The notes under the pieces are model-generated. The model worked only from the letters and a program-made list of their open reading frames with translations. It was not told where the DNA came from and searched no databases. This document shows, piece after piece, positions 36,433-44,700 of a DNA stretch of 64,000 nucleotides. Numbering within the stretch: the stretch's first letter is position 1; every line of letters starts with the position of its first letter. The position numbers and the translations under genes were made by a program. Source of the DNA: Saccharopolyspora hirsuta (GTDB lineage: Bacteria > Actinomycetota > Actinomycetes > Mycobacteriales > Pseudonocardiaceae); NCBI RefSeq assembly GCF_008630535.1, contig NZ_VWPH01000009.1, forward strand, positions 186,001 to 250,000. The letters are read 5' to 3'.

Positions 36433-37236
36433 TCAGTAGCCCATGTAGCTGCCGCCGGAGCGGACGCCGGAGACGCCGGGGACGTCGGCGACCGAGCCGT
36501 ACCGCGAGATCGCGTAGCGGGTCGCCGCGATGATGTTGTCCACCGGGTTGTAGATGTCCTCGTGGCCGGGCAGCGCGAAGGACTGGAAGGTCGGCTCGAT
36601 GGTCTGCATCAGACCGATCGACGGGGTACCGGCCGCGGCGTTGGAGTCCCAGTTGTTCGTGGCGCTCGGGTCGCCGTTGGACTCGTGCATGATGATCGTC
36701 CGGATCGCCTCGGCGTCGACCTGGTCGCGCGAGATCCCGTTCTGCTCCATGACGCGGATCGCCTCGTCGATCCAGGCGCCGATCTGGTCGACCGGCTTCT
36801 GCTCGACCGGCTCGACCGGCGGCTGCTCGGGGGCGGGAGCGGCTTCCGGCGCGGGCGCGGCCTCGGGGGCGGGCTGCGCGGCCGGGGCCGGTTCGGCCGC
36901 CGGTCGGGGGGCGGCGGCCGGTTCCGGGCGGAGCGGGACGGCCTGGTCGATGGGGGTGACCACGGCCGCGGTCTGCACCGCGGGCTGCTGGGGCTGGGGG
37001 CCGCCGACGCCGGCGAGCACGCCCAGCACGCCGAAGGCCGCTGCGGCGGTACCGAGCTGCAGCGCCCGCGTCTTCGGGGGGACGCGGTGCTGGCGGTCGG
37101 ATTTGTCGCCGAGGAACGCCGCGCGCAGCCAGCTCGCCGTGTTCGGCACCGCCCTCTCCCAACGGTGCCAACCGGTCGGCCGGGGATCTCGGTCGTCGGG
37201 GGTTCGGTTGTCGGGGGAAATCGGTTCGGGGGTCAC
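36433..37236 (-). CDS. membrane-anchored lytic transglycosylase (SLT domain)
   Basis: 267 residues from a GTG. A basic N-terminal cytosolic segment leads to one hydrophobic helix (about 60-80, ALQLGTAAAAFGVLGVLAGV). A Pro/Ala/Glu-rich linker (about 84-145) follows, then a C-terminal SLT domain with catalytic Glu in IIMHESNGDP, SIGLMQTIEPTFQ and NPVDNIIAATRYAISRYG. It would cleave peptidoglycan glycan strands outside the membrane; the linker reaches across the wall. The arrangement is typical of actinomycete SLT and Rpf-related proteins. The A-type hairpin R7 follows its 3' end. Confidence 0.86.
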   Translation of the reverse strand: MTPEPISPDNRTPDDRDPRPTGWHRWERAVPNTASWLRAAFLGDKSDRQHRVPPKTRALQLGTAAAAFGVLGVLAGVGGPQPQQPAVQTAAVVTPIDQAVPLRPEPAAAPRPAAEPAPAAQPAPEAAPAPEAAPAPEQPPVEPVEQKPVDQIGAWIDEAIRVMEQNGISRDQVDAEAIRTIIMHESNGDPSATNNWDSNAAAGTPSIGLMQTIEPTFQSFALPGHEDIYNPVDNIIAATRYAISRYGSVADVPGVSGVRSGGSYMGY

Positions 37237-37511
37237 GAGGCACCAGAATCCAGTACGGAGAGTGCACGCGCACCGAGGTTTGCACGTACGCAGGTACCTA
37301 GATTCGACCGAACGAGGGACTTAACGCGGGGTTTCGACTACTCAAAGTGAGATTCCATCGTCGAGCGCCGCGAGCGATCTGCGAGGGGTGTGCCGCCCGC
37401 CACGACCCTAGTGCCCGGCCGATCAAGCGAGCACGCGGGTACCCGGGTGTCCGAAGGGTGCGTTTTCGCGCGAACTCGGCATCCCGCACGAGGCGGCGAT
37501 CTCGCGCGAGA

Positions 37512-39872
37512 TCAGCGCGGCGCGGTGTCGCCCGCTTCGCTCGCGGTGCGCTGGGCGGCCACCCACCCGGCGATCTGCGCGCGCGAGGAGAAGTCCAGCT
37601 TGGTCAGGATGTTCTGCACGTGGCCCTCCACCGTGCGCTGGGCGATGACCAGGTTCTCCGCGATCTCCTTGTTCGTGCTGCCCTGCGCGACCAGGTCCGC
37701 GATCTGCCGCTCGCGCCGGGTCAGCGGCATCGGGTGCACGTTCTCCTCGGTGCGCGCCCGCGCGTGCCGCTTGGCCTCCAGCGCGAAGTCGATGATGTGC
37801 GGCACGGACAGCCGACGGCCCCGGTCGAAGGCCTCCTGGAAGGCCTCCTCGCCCAGCGCCGTGCGGGTCTGCGCCTGGTGCTCGTCGTGGTCGGTGGCGA
37901 ACCGGGCCCAGAAGCCGGGCGCGGCGGACACGACGTCCCAGACCGACGAGGCCGCGCCGAACAGCCGGGCGGCGCGGTCGTGCTTGCCCTGCCGCTGGGC
38001 GATCCAGGCGAGGGTGTCGATGCTGAACGCGATGCCCAGCCGGTTGTCCAGCTGCCGCTGCAGCCGGAGCGCCTTCTTCGCCGCGGCCTCGGCCCGCTCC
38101 AGGTCCCCGCGCAGCGCCTCGACCTGCGCCGACGCCCACAGCGCGTAAGAGCGCCAGTACAGCTCGCCGTGCTCGGTGGACAGCCGGATGCACTCGGCCA
38201 GCAGCTCCAGACCGGCCTCGTGCTCGCCGTTGAGCCCCTTGACCATGCCGAGCCCGAACAGCGCGAACAGCTCACCGGGCAGCGACTCGCGCTTGCGGAA
38301 CTGCCCCAGCGCGTCCTCGACCAGCGAGGCCGCCCGGGACGCGTCGTTGCCCGCGAACGCCGCGAGCCCGCGCACCAGCGCCAGGTACGGCTTCTCGGCG
38401 TCCTCGCCGCGCTGCGTGGCCAGCACCGTCGCCTGCTCCAGCGTCGACTGCACGGTGTCCAGATCGCCGTGCAGCAGCGCGAACCAGGCGCTGACCCGCA
38501 GCGCGCGCACCCGTTCGGGCACCTCGCGCGGGGTGCTGGCCAGCACCTGGTCCAGCCAGTGGCGCGCCTCGGCGTTGAGCCCGCGGATGACCCAGTACTG
38601 CCACAGGTCGGTGGCCATGCCCAGCGCCGCGCCCGCGGTGTCCGGGTTCGACGCGGCGGTCTGCAGCGCGGTCCGCAGGTTGCTCTGCTCGTTGCGCAGC
38701 CGCTGCACCCAGGCGATCTGGTCGGGGCCGATCCAGTCGGCGGCGAAGCGCCCGGCGAGGTCGCTGAACCACGCCAGGTGCCGCTGCCGGACGGCCGCCA
38801 GCTCGCCGAACTCCTCCTCGAGCTTGTCCTGCCCGTACTCGCGCAGCGCGTGCGGCAGCCGGAAGCGGGCCTCGCCGCCGTCCTCCTCGCGCAGCAGCAC
38901 GGACTTGTCCACCAGCGAGTGGACCGCGCTCAGCACGTCGGAGTCGGACAGGCCGTTGCCCGCCACGTGCTCGGCGGCGGCCAGGTCGAAGGTGCCGGAG
39001 AACACCGACATCCGCGCCCACGCCAACCGGTCCTGGTCGGAGGCCAGCTCGTAGCTCCAGTCGATCAGCGCGCGCAGCGTCTGCTGCCGCGCCGGGGCGC
39101 CGCGGCGGCCCTCGGTGAGCAGGTCGTACCGCTCGGCGAGGCGCTCCTCCAGCTGCTGCAGGGACAGCGAGCGCAACCGCACCGCGGCCAGCTCGATCGC
39201 CAGCGGGTTGCCGTCGAGGTGGTAGCACAGCCGCATCAGCGCGGTGGCGTTGTCGGTGGTCACCTCGAACTCGGGCACGGCGGCCCGGGCCCGGTCGATG
39301 AACAGGCGGACCGAGGCGAACTGCTCGTAGGCCTCCGGCGGCGGCAGGTGCTCGACGTCGGGCACCTGCAGCGGCGGGACGACCATGGTGGCCTCGCCCG
39401 CGACGCCGAGGGACTGGCGGCTGGTGGCCAGCACCCGCACGCCCGGGCACCACCGCACCACCGCGTCCACCAGCAGCGCGACGTCCTCGATCACGTGCTC
39501 GCAGTTGTCCAGCACGAGCAGCATCTCGCGGTTCTTGAGCTGCTCGATGACGGTGTCCAGGTCCTCGCCCGTGGTCGGGCCGCCGATGCCGAGCTGCTCG
39601 ATGACCGCGTCGACCACCAGCGAGCCGTCCCGCACGTCCTCCAGCCCGACGCACCACGCCTTGTCCCGGAACGAGCGGCGCATGTTCCCGGCGACTCGCA
39701 TGGCCAGCCGGGTCTTGCCGACGCCGCCGGGTCCGGTGAGGGTGACGACCCGGGATTCGGCGAGCAGCCGCTTGGTGAGGGTGATCTCACGGCGCCGGCC
39801 GACGAAGCTCGTGACGTCGGCCGGGAGGTTGCCCGCTGGCTCCCGCACACGGGCTCGCGCAGTAGAGACCAC
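37512..39872 (-). CDS. large NB-ARC/TPR regulator with LuxR-type C-terminal HTH
   Basis: 786 residues from a GTG. FVGRRREI opens the ATPase, Walker A is LTGPGGVGKTRL (45-56) and Walker B LLVLDNCEH (near 118-126), followed by winged-helix and TPR-like helical repeats (about 400-690). The C-terminal LuxR DNA-binding domain reads LTRRERQIADLVAQGSTNKE. The order is ATPase-TPR-HTH, as in the NB-ARC branch of LuxR regulators (MalT-like signal integration) and not the SARP-first AfsR. The signal and targets are unknown. The stop codon lies within palindrome GATCTCGCGCGAGATC (37498-37513). Confidence 0.87.
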   Translation of the reverse strand: MVSTARARVREPAGNLPADVTSFVGRRREITLTKRLLAESRVVTLTGPGGVGKTRLAMRVAGNMRRSFRDKAWCVGLEDVRDGSLVVDAVIEQLGIGGPTTGEDLDTVIEQLKNREMLLVLDNCEHVIEDVALLVDAVVRWCPGVRVLATSRQSLGVAGEATMVVPPLQVPDVEHLPPPEAYEQFASVRLFIDRARAAVPEFEVTTDNATALMRLCYHLDGNPLAIELAAVRLRSLSLQQLEERLAERYDLLTEGRRGAPARQQTLRALIDWSYELASDQDRLAWARMSVFSGTFDLAAAEHVAGNGLSDSDVLSAVHSLVDKSVLLREEDGGEARFRLPHALREYGQDKLEEEFGELAAVRQRHLAWFSDLAGRFAADWIGPDQIAWVQRLRNEQSNLRTALQTAASNPDTAGAALGMATDLWQYWVIRGLNAEARHWLDQVLASTPREVPERVRALRVSAWFALLHGDLDTVQSTLEQATVLATQRGEDAEKPYLALVRGLAAFAGNDASRAASLVEDALGQFRKRESLPGELFALFGLGMVKGLNGEHEAGLELLAECIRLSTEHGELYWRSYALWASAQVEALRGDLERAEAAAKKALRLQRQLDNRLGIAFSIDTLAWIAQRQGKHDRAARLFGAASSVWDVVSAAPGFWARFATDHDEHQAQTRTALGEEAFQEAFDRGRRLSVPHIIDFALEAKRHARARTEENVHPMPLTRRERQIADLVAQGSTNKEIAENLVIAQRTVEGHVQNILTKLDFSSRAQIAGWVAAQRTASEAGDTAPR

Positions 39873-39976
39873 GCCCCGAGCTTAACCGTCGAAATGCCCG
39901 CTGACCTGCGATCTTGCTCCCGCGCACGCCTCGTCACCCAGAAGGGTGGCGAACGGAACAGGATGCCCCGGACGAG

Positions 39977-40110
39977 CTAACGGGCCCGCAGCCCGGCGAG
40001 CACGATCCGGAGGTTCCGCCGCCACTGGTCGTCGGCGGCGGGCCGGGCATCACCGAGGTCAGCACGACTTGGACGTCCTGCCAGGGCACGTCGTCGAGAT
40101 CGCCGAAGGC
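39977..40110 (-). pseudogene. frameshifted remnant of a TetR-family regulator C terminus
   Basis: On the minus strand one frame reads AFGDLDDVPWQDVQVVLTSV (about 40108-40049). After a shift within the CCGCCGCC run, a second frame reads ADDQWRRNLRIVLAGLRAR to a TAG at 39977. Together these resemble the last two helices of TetR_C domains (W.DV...., DDRWRR.LRIVL.GLRA). The DNA-binding half is absent, and the carrier gene stop lies immediately upstream. I infer a deletion that removed the regulator's 5' part. The similarity is by eye. Confidence 0.45.
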
Positions 40111-40137
40111 CTGCGGACCGGGGCGCGCCAGCGGTAC

Positions 40138-41400
40138 TCAGCCGAGGCTCGGGCCGACCAGGAAGACCAGCCAGGCCGCCAGCGGGGCCACGCCGATCAT
40201 CGACATGCCCCAGGCCATCAGGCTGCGGAAGGTCTTGGTGCGCTCGGCCTCCTCGGTGTTGGCCACCACCAGCGCGCCGCCGGTCGAGAACGGGCTGGAG
40301 TCCACCGCGGAGGCCGCCACGCACAGCGCCGCGACGAAGCCGAAGACCCCGATGTCGCCGGAGGCCATGAACGGCACCGCCAGCGGCACCAGCGCGCCGA
40401 ACATCGCGTTGGTGGAGGCGAACGCCGAGACCAGGCCGCCCACCAGCAGGATCAGCAGCGCCGCCAGCAGCGGCTGGCTGATGCCCGCGATCGAACCGCC
40501 GAGGCTGTCCACCACGCCGACGTTCTGCAGCATCGTCACGTAGGTCACGATGCCGCCGATCAGCAGCACCACGCTCCAGCCGATCTCCGAAGCCGCGTTC
40601 TTGCTCTGCTCCGGGAACACCACGGTCAGGATCACCGCCGCGGCGAGCGCGCTGAAGCCCACGTCGAGGTCGAACCCGAGCGCGCCGACCACCAGCAGCA
40701 CCAGCAGCACCACGGTGAGGATCTGCGCCCCGGCCCACCGCGGCCGCGCCGCACCGGGCGCCTCCGCCGGTTCGTCGAGCTGCACCCGGCCGCGCCCGAA
40801 CAGCTTCCAGCCGCCGAAGATGGTGAACGCGGCCAGGTTCAGCACCAGGTTGAACAGGAACGTCGCGAGGAACACCGCTCCGGCGTCGACGTGCACGCCG
40901 CTGCGCGCCAGCACGCCGTCGACGATGCTGAAGTAGACGCTGATCGGGGAGAAGCCGCCCGCGTTGGTGCCGTTGAGGATGGACAGGCCCACCAGCATCG
41001 GGTGGATCCGGTAGCGCTGCGCGAAGGCCAGCCCGACCGGGGCCAGGATCGCGTTCGTCGCCGCGCTCACCGCACCCGACCCGGTGATCACCGCGGCCAG
41101 CAGGAACAGCACCCAGGGGATGAGCACCACCCGGCCGCCCACCGCCTGCACCGAGCGCGCGACGATCCGGTCCACCGTGCCGTTGTGCTTGGCGATGGCG
41201 AACAGCCAGGTGACGCCGACCAGGGTGACCAGCAGCGAACCGGGGAAGCCCTTGGCGATGTCGCCGGTGTCCAGCCCGAAGTAGGCGGTGCCCAGCACGA
41301 ACGCCGCCACGAGCGCCACCGCGCCCATGTTCACCGGGCGCCACATGGCCAGCGCGAACACCGCCACCAGCACCAGCACCGAGAGCAGTTCTGCGGGCAT
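40138..41400 (-). CDS. MatC-type dicarboxylate/malonate carrier
   Basis: 420 residues, about 11-12 hydrophobic segments. The N-terminal half has the MatC_N pattern (MWRPVNMGAVALVAAFVLGT, LLVTLVGVTWLFAIAKHNGT), the middle GLSILNGTNAGGFSPISVYF and the end SPFSTGGALVVAN. MatC of Rhizobium carries malonate; related actinobacterial proteins take up various dicarboxylates. A GntR/UTRA gene follows 42 bp upstream on the same strand, and the divergent amidohydrolase suggests a small catabolic locus. A decayed TetR remnant sits at its 3' end. Confidence 0.82.
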   Translation of the reverse strand: MPAELLSVLVLVAVFALAMWRPVNMGAVALVAAFVLGTAYFGLDTGDIAKGFPGSLLVTLVGVTWLFAIAKHNGTVDRIVARSVQAVGGRVVLIPWVLFLLAAVITGSGAVSAATNAILAPVGLAFAQRYRIHPMLVGLSILNGTNAGGFSPISVYFSIVDGVLARSGVHVDAGAVFLATFLFNLVLNLAAFTIFGGWKLFGRGRVQLDEPAEAPGAARPRWAGAQILTVVLLVLLVVGALGFDLDVGFSALAAAVILTVVFPEQSKNAASEIGWSVVLLIGGIVTYVTMLQNVGVVDSLGGSIAGISQPLLAALLILLVGGLVSAFASTNAMFGALVPLAVPFMASGDIGVFGFVAALCVAASAVDSSPFSTGGALVVANTEEAERTKTFRSLMAWGMSMIGVAPLAAWLVFLVGPSLG

Positions 41401-41442
41401 AGCGAAGTACCTTCCCCTGGTTCGTGCGTTGCGGCGGGATCG

Positions 41443-42195
41443 TCAGCGGATCTCGACGCGGTACCGGAACGTGCTGGCCAGGCCGCGGGACCGGCGCACC
41501 TCGACCGGATCACCGGCGTGGGTGCGGGCGACCCGCTCGACGACCACCACCGGTTCGCCGGGCGCGCAGCCGAGCAGCTCGGCGACCTCGGCGTCGGCCA
41601 GCTCGACCCACAGCTCCTCGTCGGCCGACCCGATCACCAGCCCGCACAGCTGCTCGTAGACCGGGTAGAGCAGGTCGCCGATCTCGGTCAGCTCGACGTC
41701 CCGGACCGGGGCGAACGCGGGCAGCGGCAGCCAGATGTCCTCGACCAGGAACGGTTCGTCGTCGTAGCTGCGGAGCCGGTGCAGCCGCAGCGCCTTGGTG
41801 CCGGTGCGCTTGCCCAGCGCGCGGGCGACCTCGGCGGGTGCGGGGCGGGTCTCGCGGGTGAGGATCCGGCCGGTCGGCACGGCGTCGCCCTGCCGGTGGT
41901 GGCGGAAGAACCGGAACAGCGAGTTCTGCGCCTGCATCCGGCGCAGGTAGGTGCCGCTGCCCTGGCGGCGTTCCAGCAGGCCTTCGTCGACCAGCTCGGT
42001 CAGCACCCGCCGCATCGTGCCGAGCGAAACCCCGTAGTCCTGCGCGAGCTCGGACTCGGCGGGCAGCGGCTCGCTCGGCGTCCACTCCCCGCCGCGCAGG
42101 CGGGTGGTGAGCGCTTCGCGCAGCCGCGCGTGCAGCGGCAGCCGCGGATCGAGGGCGGCCAGTGCTTCGCGGGCGTTGCCGGACGACGCTGTCAT
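41443..42195 (-). CDS. GntR-family regulator, HutC (UTRA) subfamily
   Basis: 250 residues. Winged helix LPLHARLREALTTRLRGGEW, then LPAESELAQDYGVSLGTMRR (about 19-65) and a UTRA ligand domain (about 95-240, DDEPFLVEDIWLPLPAFAPV). UTRA regulators sense small acids or sugar phosphates. It is the first gene of a minus-strand pair with the carrier gene and diverges from the amidohydrolase; a CTAG-centred repeat at 42226-42241 is a likely operator. Confidence 0.87.
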   Translation of the reverse strand: MTASSGNAREALAALDPRLPLHARLREALTTRLRGGEWTPSEPLPAESELAQDYGVSLGTMRRVLTELVDEGLLERRQGSGTYLRRMQAQNSLFRFFRHHRQGDAVPTGRILTRETRPAPAEVARALGKRTGTKALRLHRLRSYDDEPFLVEDIWLPLPAFAPVRDVELTEIGDLLYPVYEQLCGLVIGSADEELWVELADAEVAELLGCAPGEPVVVVERVARTHAGDPVEVRRSRGLASTFRYRVEIR

Positions 42196-42221
42196 GCCGC
42201 CATCATGACGCGCAGTCCTGT

Positions 42222-42243
42222 TGTCGTCTAGTCCTCTAGAGGT
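42222..42243. promoter_or_regulatory. candidate UTRA-GntR operator
   Basis: TGTCGTCTAGTCCTCTAGAG contains paired CTAG tetramers (CTAG-TCCT-CTAG) between the divergent GntR and amidohydrolase genes. CTAG is rare in this DNA, and CTAG-containing inverted sites are common for HutC-type GntR proteins. It overlaps the position expected for the amidohydrolase promoter. Confidence 0.5.
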
Positions 42244-42262
42244 TTGGAGTTAAAGTGGTGTC

Positions 42263-43039
42263 GTGCTCGCCTCCACGGACACCCACGCCCACGTCTTCCA
42301 CCGCGGCCTGCCGCTGGCCGCGCAGCGCCGGTACGCACCGGAGTACGACGCGCCGCTGGCCGACTACCTGGCGCGGCTGGACGACCACGACATCGCCCGA
42401 GGTGTCCTGGTGCAGCCGAGCTTCCTGGGCACCGACAACTCCTACTTGCTGGAGTGCGTGGCGCAGCAGCCCGACCGGCTGCGGGCGGTGGTGGTGCTCG
42501 ATCCGGCGGTGCTCGGCGTCGACGAGCTCGACCGGCTGCACCGGGCCGGGGTGCGCGGGATCCGGCTGAACCTGATCGGCGCGGACGTGCCCGCGATGGC
42601 CGCGTGGGAGCCGTTCGCCGAGCGCATGGCGAAGCTCGGCGTGCACCTGGAGATCCAGGCCTGCGGGCCGCAGTGGGCGCAGCTGGCTCCGACGTTGCGG
42701 GACTGGCCGGGCCAGGTGGTGATCGACCACGTCGGCCTGCCCCAGGGGCCTGCCGACCCGGGGCGGGAGGTGGTCCGCGAGCTGGCCGGGCGCGCCAACG
42801 TGTGGGTCAAGATCTCCGGGCCGTACCGGAGCCCGAACGGCCTGGCGAGCGCCGTCGCGGCGGAGCTGGTGGCAGCCGTCGGCGCGGAGCGCCTGCTGTG
42901 GGGCAGCGACTGGCCGTGGACCCGGCACGAGCGGGGCCGCAGCTTCGACGAACTCCTGTCCTGGGGCCGGGCCCTGCTCGGAGCCGGGTTCCAGCAGGTG
43001 CTCCAGGACAACCCGGCGCGGCTGCTGGACTGGTGTTGA
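42263..43039 (+). CDS. amidohydrolase-family TIM-barrel hydrolase (lactonase-like)
   Basis: 258 residues from a GTG. DTHAHVF supplies the HxH metal ligands, with GVLVQPSFLGTDNSYLLE, a His in VVIDHVGLPQ and a metal/catalytic Asp in LLWGSDWPWTRHE. These features fit the amidohydrolase_2 branch that includes 2-pyrone-4,6-dicarboxylate lactonase and sulfomuconolactone hydrolase. The exact substrate is unknown, but a cyclic acid that opens to a dicarboxylate would fit the MatC-like carrier encoded divergently. Confidence 0.82.
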   Translation: MLASTDTHAHVFHRGLPLAAQRRYAPEYDAPLADYLARLDDHDIARGVLVQPSFLGTDNSYLLECVAQQPDRLRAVVVLDPAVLGVDELDRLHRAGVRGIRLNLIGADVPAMAAWEPFAERMAKLGVHLEIQACGPQWAQLAPTLRDWPGQVVIDHVGLPQGPADPGREVVRELAGRANVWVKISGPYRSPNGLASAVAAELVAAVGAERLLWGSDWPWTRHERGRSFDELLSWGRALLGAGFQQVLQDNPARLLDWC

Positions 43040-43090
43040 CGCGGGACAATGTCCGGAGGCCCTAGGGGGCGAGAGGCGCATGGAGCTGTC

Positions 43091-43306
43091 ATGACGGCCC
43101 AGCACTACCTGGGCGCATCGGGTCTCGCGCGGCAACTCGGCGTGACCCGCCGCGACGTGTCGAAGTGGCTCAGCCAGTACCCGCCGAACTCCGAGCACCC
43201 GTTCCCGGAACCCGACGTCGAGGTCGACGGAGCCCCGGGCTGGACCCTCGAACGCGTACCCGAGGTCGAGCTCTGGCTGAGCGGCCTGCCGGGGCGGACC
43301 AGCTGA
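43091..43306 (+). CDS. small HTH (excisionase/MerR-like) DNA-binding protein
   Basis: 71 residues from the ATG at 43091 with GGAG five bases upstream. SGLARQLGVTRRDVSKWLSQ resembles the first helix-turn-helix of MerR/Xis-type small proteins, followed by PFPEPDVEVDG...GWTLERVPEVELWL, a wing-like segment that in such proteins recognises a target chosen by the first helix. It stands alone; no integrase or toxin gene is nearby. The function is unknown. Confidence 0.7.
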   Translation: MTAQHYLGASGLARQLGVTRRDVSKWLSQYPPNSEHPFPEPDVEVDGAPGWTLERVPEVELWLSGLPGRTS

Positions 43307-43620
43307 TCGCGCCGCGTCTCAAAGCGGCGGTGCTGACGGCTTAGGTCGTGCTGCTGTTCGCCGGTGATTTCGGATCGGAACCGGGCGCCCCATCGCGTGG
43401 AGATCTTCCTCAGACCTGGCCGACCACTTGTGCGTCTGGCCGAACTCCAGCCGAACCGGCCCGCCGGTCGTCCCGACCGTGCCGTCCGCACTGGAATGTT
43501 GGTTCTGGGCGAGCCCTGGCTAGATCGCCGCAGATGCCGCGGACGTTGCGTCATTGCGGTCACACCGAGGGTGATGGCGCTGGATGTCGTCGCTGACCAG
43601 GCTGCGGATAGGGTCGGGGC
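43307..43620. other. 314-bp gap with no supported gene
   Basis: Open frames here are short, run in several directions and lack ribosome sites. On the minus strand one frame is rich in Arg/Ser/Gly and looks like a G+C artefact. No repeat copy, tRNA or strong hairpin was seen. It may be a decayed gene remnant, but I could not match one. Confidence 0.5.
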
Positions 43621-44286
43621 GTGCGGTTCGAGGGTTTCGGGGATGGGGCTGTCGAGTTCTTCGACGGGTTGGCGGCGGACAACTCGAAGGCGTTCTGGCA
43701 GGACAACCTGGCGCTCTACCGGGAGCACGTGCGGGGGCCGATGGAGGCGCTGCTCGCCGAGCTGGAGCCCGAGTTCGGGCCCGGTTTCGGGGTCGGGAAG
43801 GTCTTCCGGCCGCACCGGGACGTGCGGTTCAGCCGGGACAAGTCGCCGTACAAGACGCACTGCGGGGCCGTGATCGAGCAGGGCCGCGGCGGCGGCGCGT
43901 ACTACGTCGAGGTCAGCGCGGCCGGGATGATGGTCGCCGGCGGGTGCTACCACACCGAGTCCGACCAGCTGGCCCGGTTCCGCACCGCCGTGGACACCGA
44001 GATCCACGGCGAGCAGCTGCGGCGGCTGCTGGACTCCCTGGCGGCGTCCGGCTGGGAGATCACCGGGGAGCAGCTCAAGAGCCGTCCGCGCGGGTTCGCC
44101 GCCGACCACCCGCGACTGGACCTGCTGCGGCACCGGACGCTCTACGCGTTCCAGCTCTGGGAACCCGACGACGCGCTCCACGAGCGCGGGTGCCTGGACC
44201 GGGTCCGGCGGGCCTGGGCGCAGGTCCGGGAGCTCAACCAGTGGTGCGCCGACCACATCGGCGTCACCGAGAAGAAGCGCCGCTGA
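43621..44286 (+). CDS. DUF2461 domain protein
   Basis: 221 residues from a GTG. RFEGFGDGAVEFFDGLAADN, VFRPHRDVRFSRDKSPYKTH and YYVEVSAAGMMVAGGCYH are the DUF2461 (TIGR02453) blocks. Family length is 210-240. Function unknown; members are soluble and widespread in bacteria and some fungi. The 3' end overlaps the convergent VanZ gene by 23 bp. Confidence 0.85.
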   Translation: MRFEGFGDGAVEFFDGLAADNSKAFWQDNLALYREHVRGPMEALLAELEPEFGPGFGVGKVFRPHRDVRFSRDKSPYKTHCGAVIEQGRGGGAYYVEVSAAGMMVAGGCYHTESDQLARFRTAVDTEIHGEQLRRLLDSLAASGWEITGEQLKSRPRGFAADHPRLDLLRHRTLYAFQLWEPDDALHERGCLDRVRRAWAQVRELNQWCADHIGVTEKKRR

Positions 44287-44656
44287 CCTTCCGCGCCAGC
44301 GCCGCAGCCGCCCAGCCGACCGCCACGCCCGCGACGTCCACCAGCCCGTCGGCCAGCTCGCAGCTGCGACCGATCGGCAGCAGGCCCTGCAGCACCTCCG
44401 AAGCCGCCGCGTAGCCGACCAGCGCGGGCAGCAGCTTCGCCGTCGGGAACCCGGCGATCCGGCCGGTGGCGGCCAGGGCCGCGAACAGGGCGAAGTGCAC
44501 CACCTTGTCGGTGCCGGGCGGCGCGCTCGGCACCCCGGAGGCGGGCATGAACAGCACGAGCAGGCTCACCGCCACCGCGACCCCGAACGGTATCCGGGTG
44601 AGCTGCGTTCTGTAATGATCCAGCAACGATCTCCCCGCTGGGCCTGTCGGAGGCAT
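44264..44656 (-). CDS. VanZ-like membrane protein
   Basis: 130 residues. Hydrophobic segments at about 22-38, 52-68, 74-90 and 104-122, with the VanZ landmarks DKVVHFALFAALA and a polar region SEVLQGLLPIGRSCELADGL followed by VDVAGVAVGW. VanZ relatives give low-level teicoplanin tolerance, but most actinomycete copies are uncharacterised. It diverges from pyk with 44 bp between starts. Confidence 0.82.
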   Translation of the reverse strand: MPPTGPAGRSLLDHYRTQLTRIPFGVAVAVSLLVLFMPASGVPSAPPGTDKVVHFALFAALAATGRIAGFPTAKLLPALVGYAAASEVLQGLLPIGRSCELADGLVDVAGVAVGWAAAALARKVSGASSR

Positions 44657-44700
44657 GGCGCGTGCTGCGCACGTCGGTCAACAGACTACGCTGGCATGAT

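Noticed and set aside
43307-43620. Possible transposase remnant in the 314-bp gap
   Set aside because: No frame gave a recognisable DDE or HTH motif on either strand, and no terminal repeats were found.
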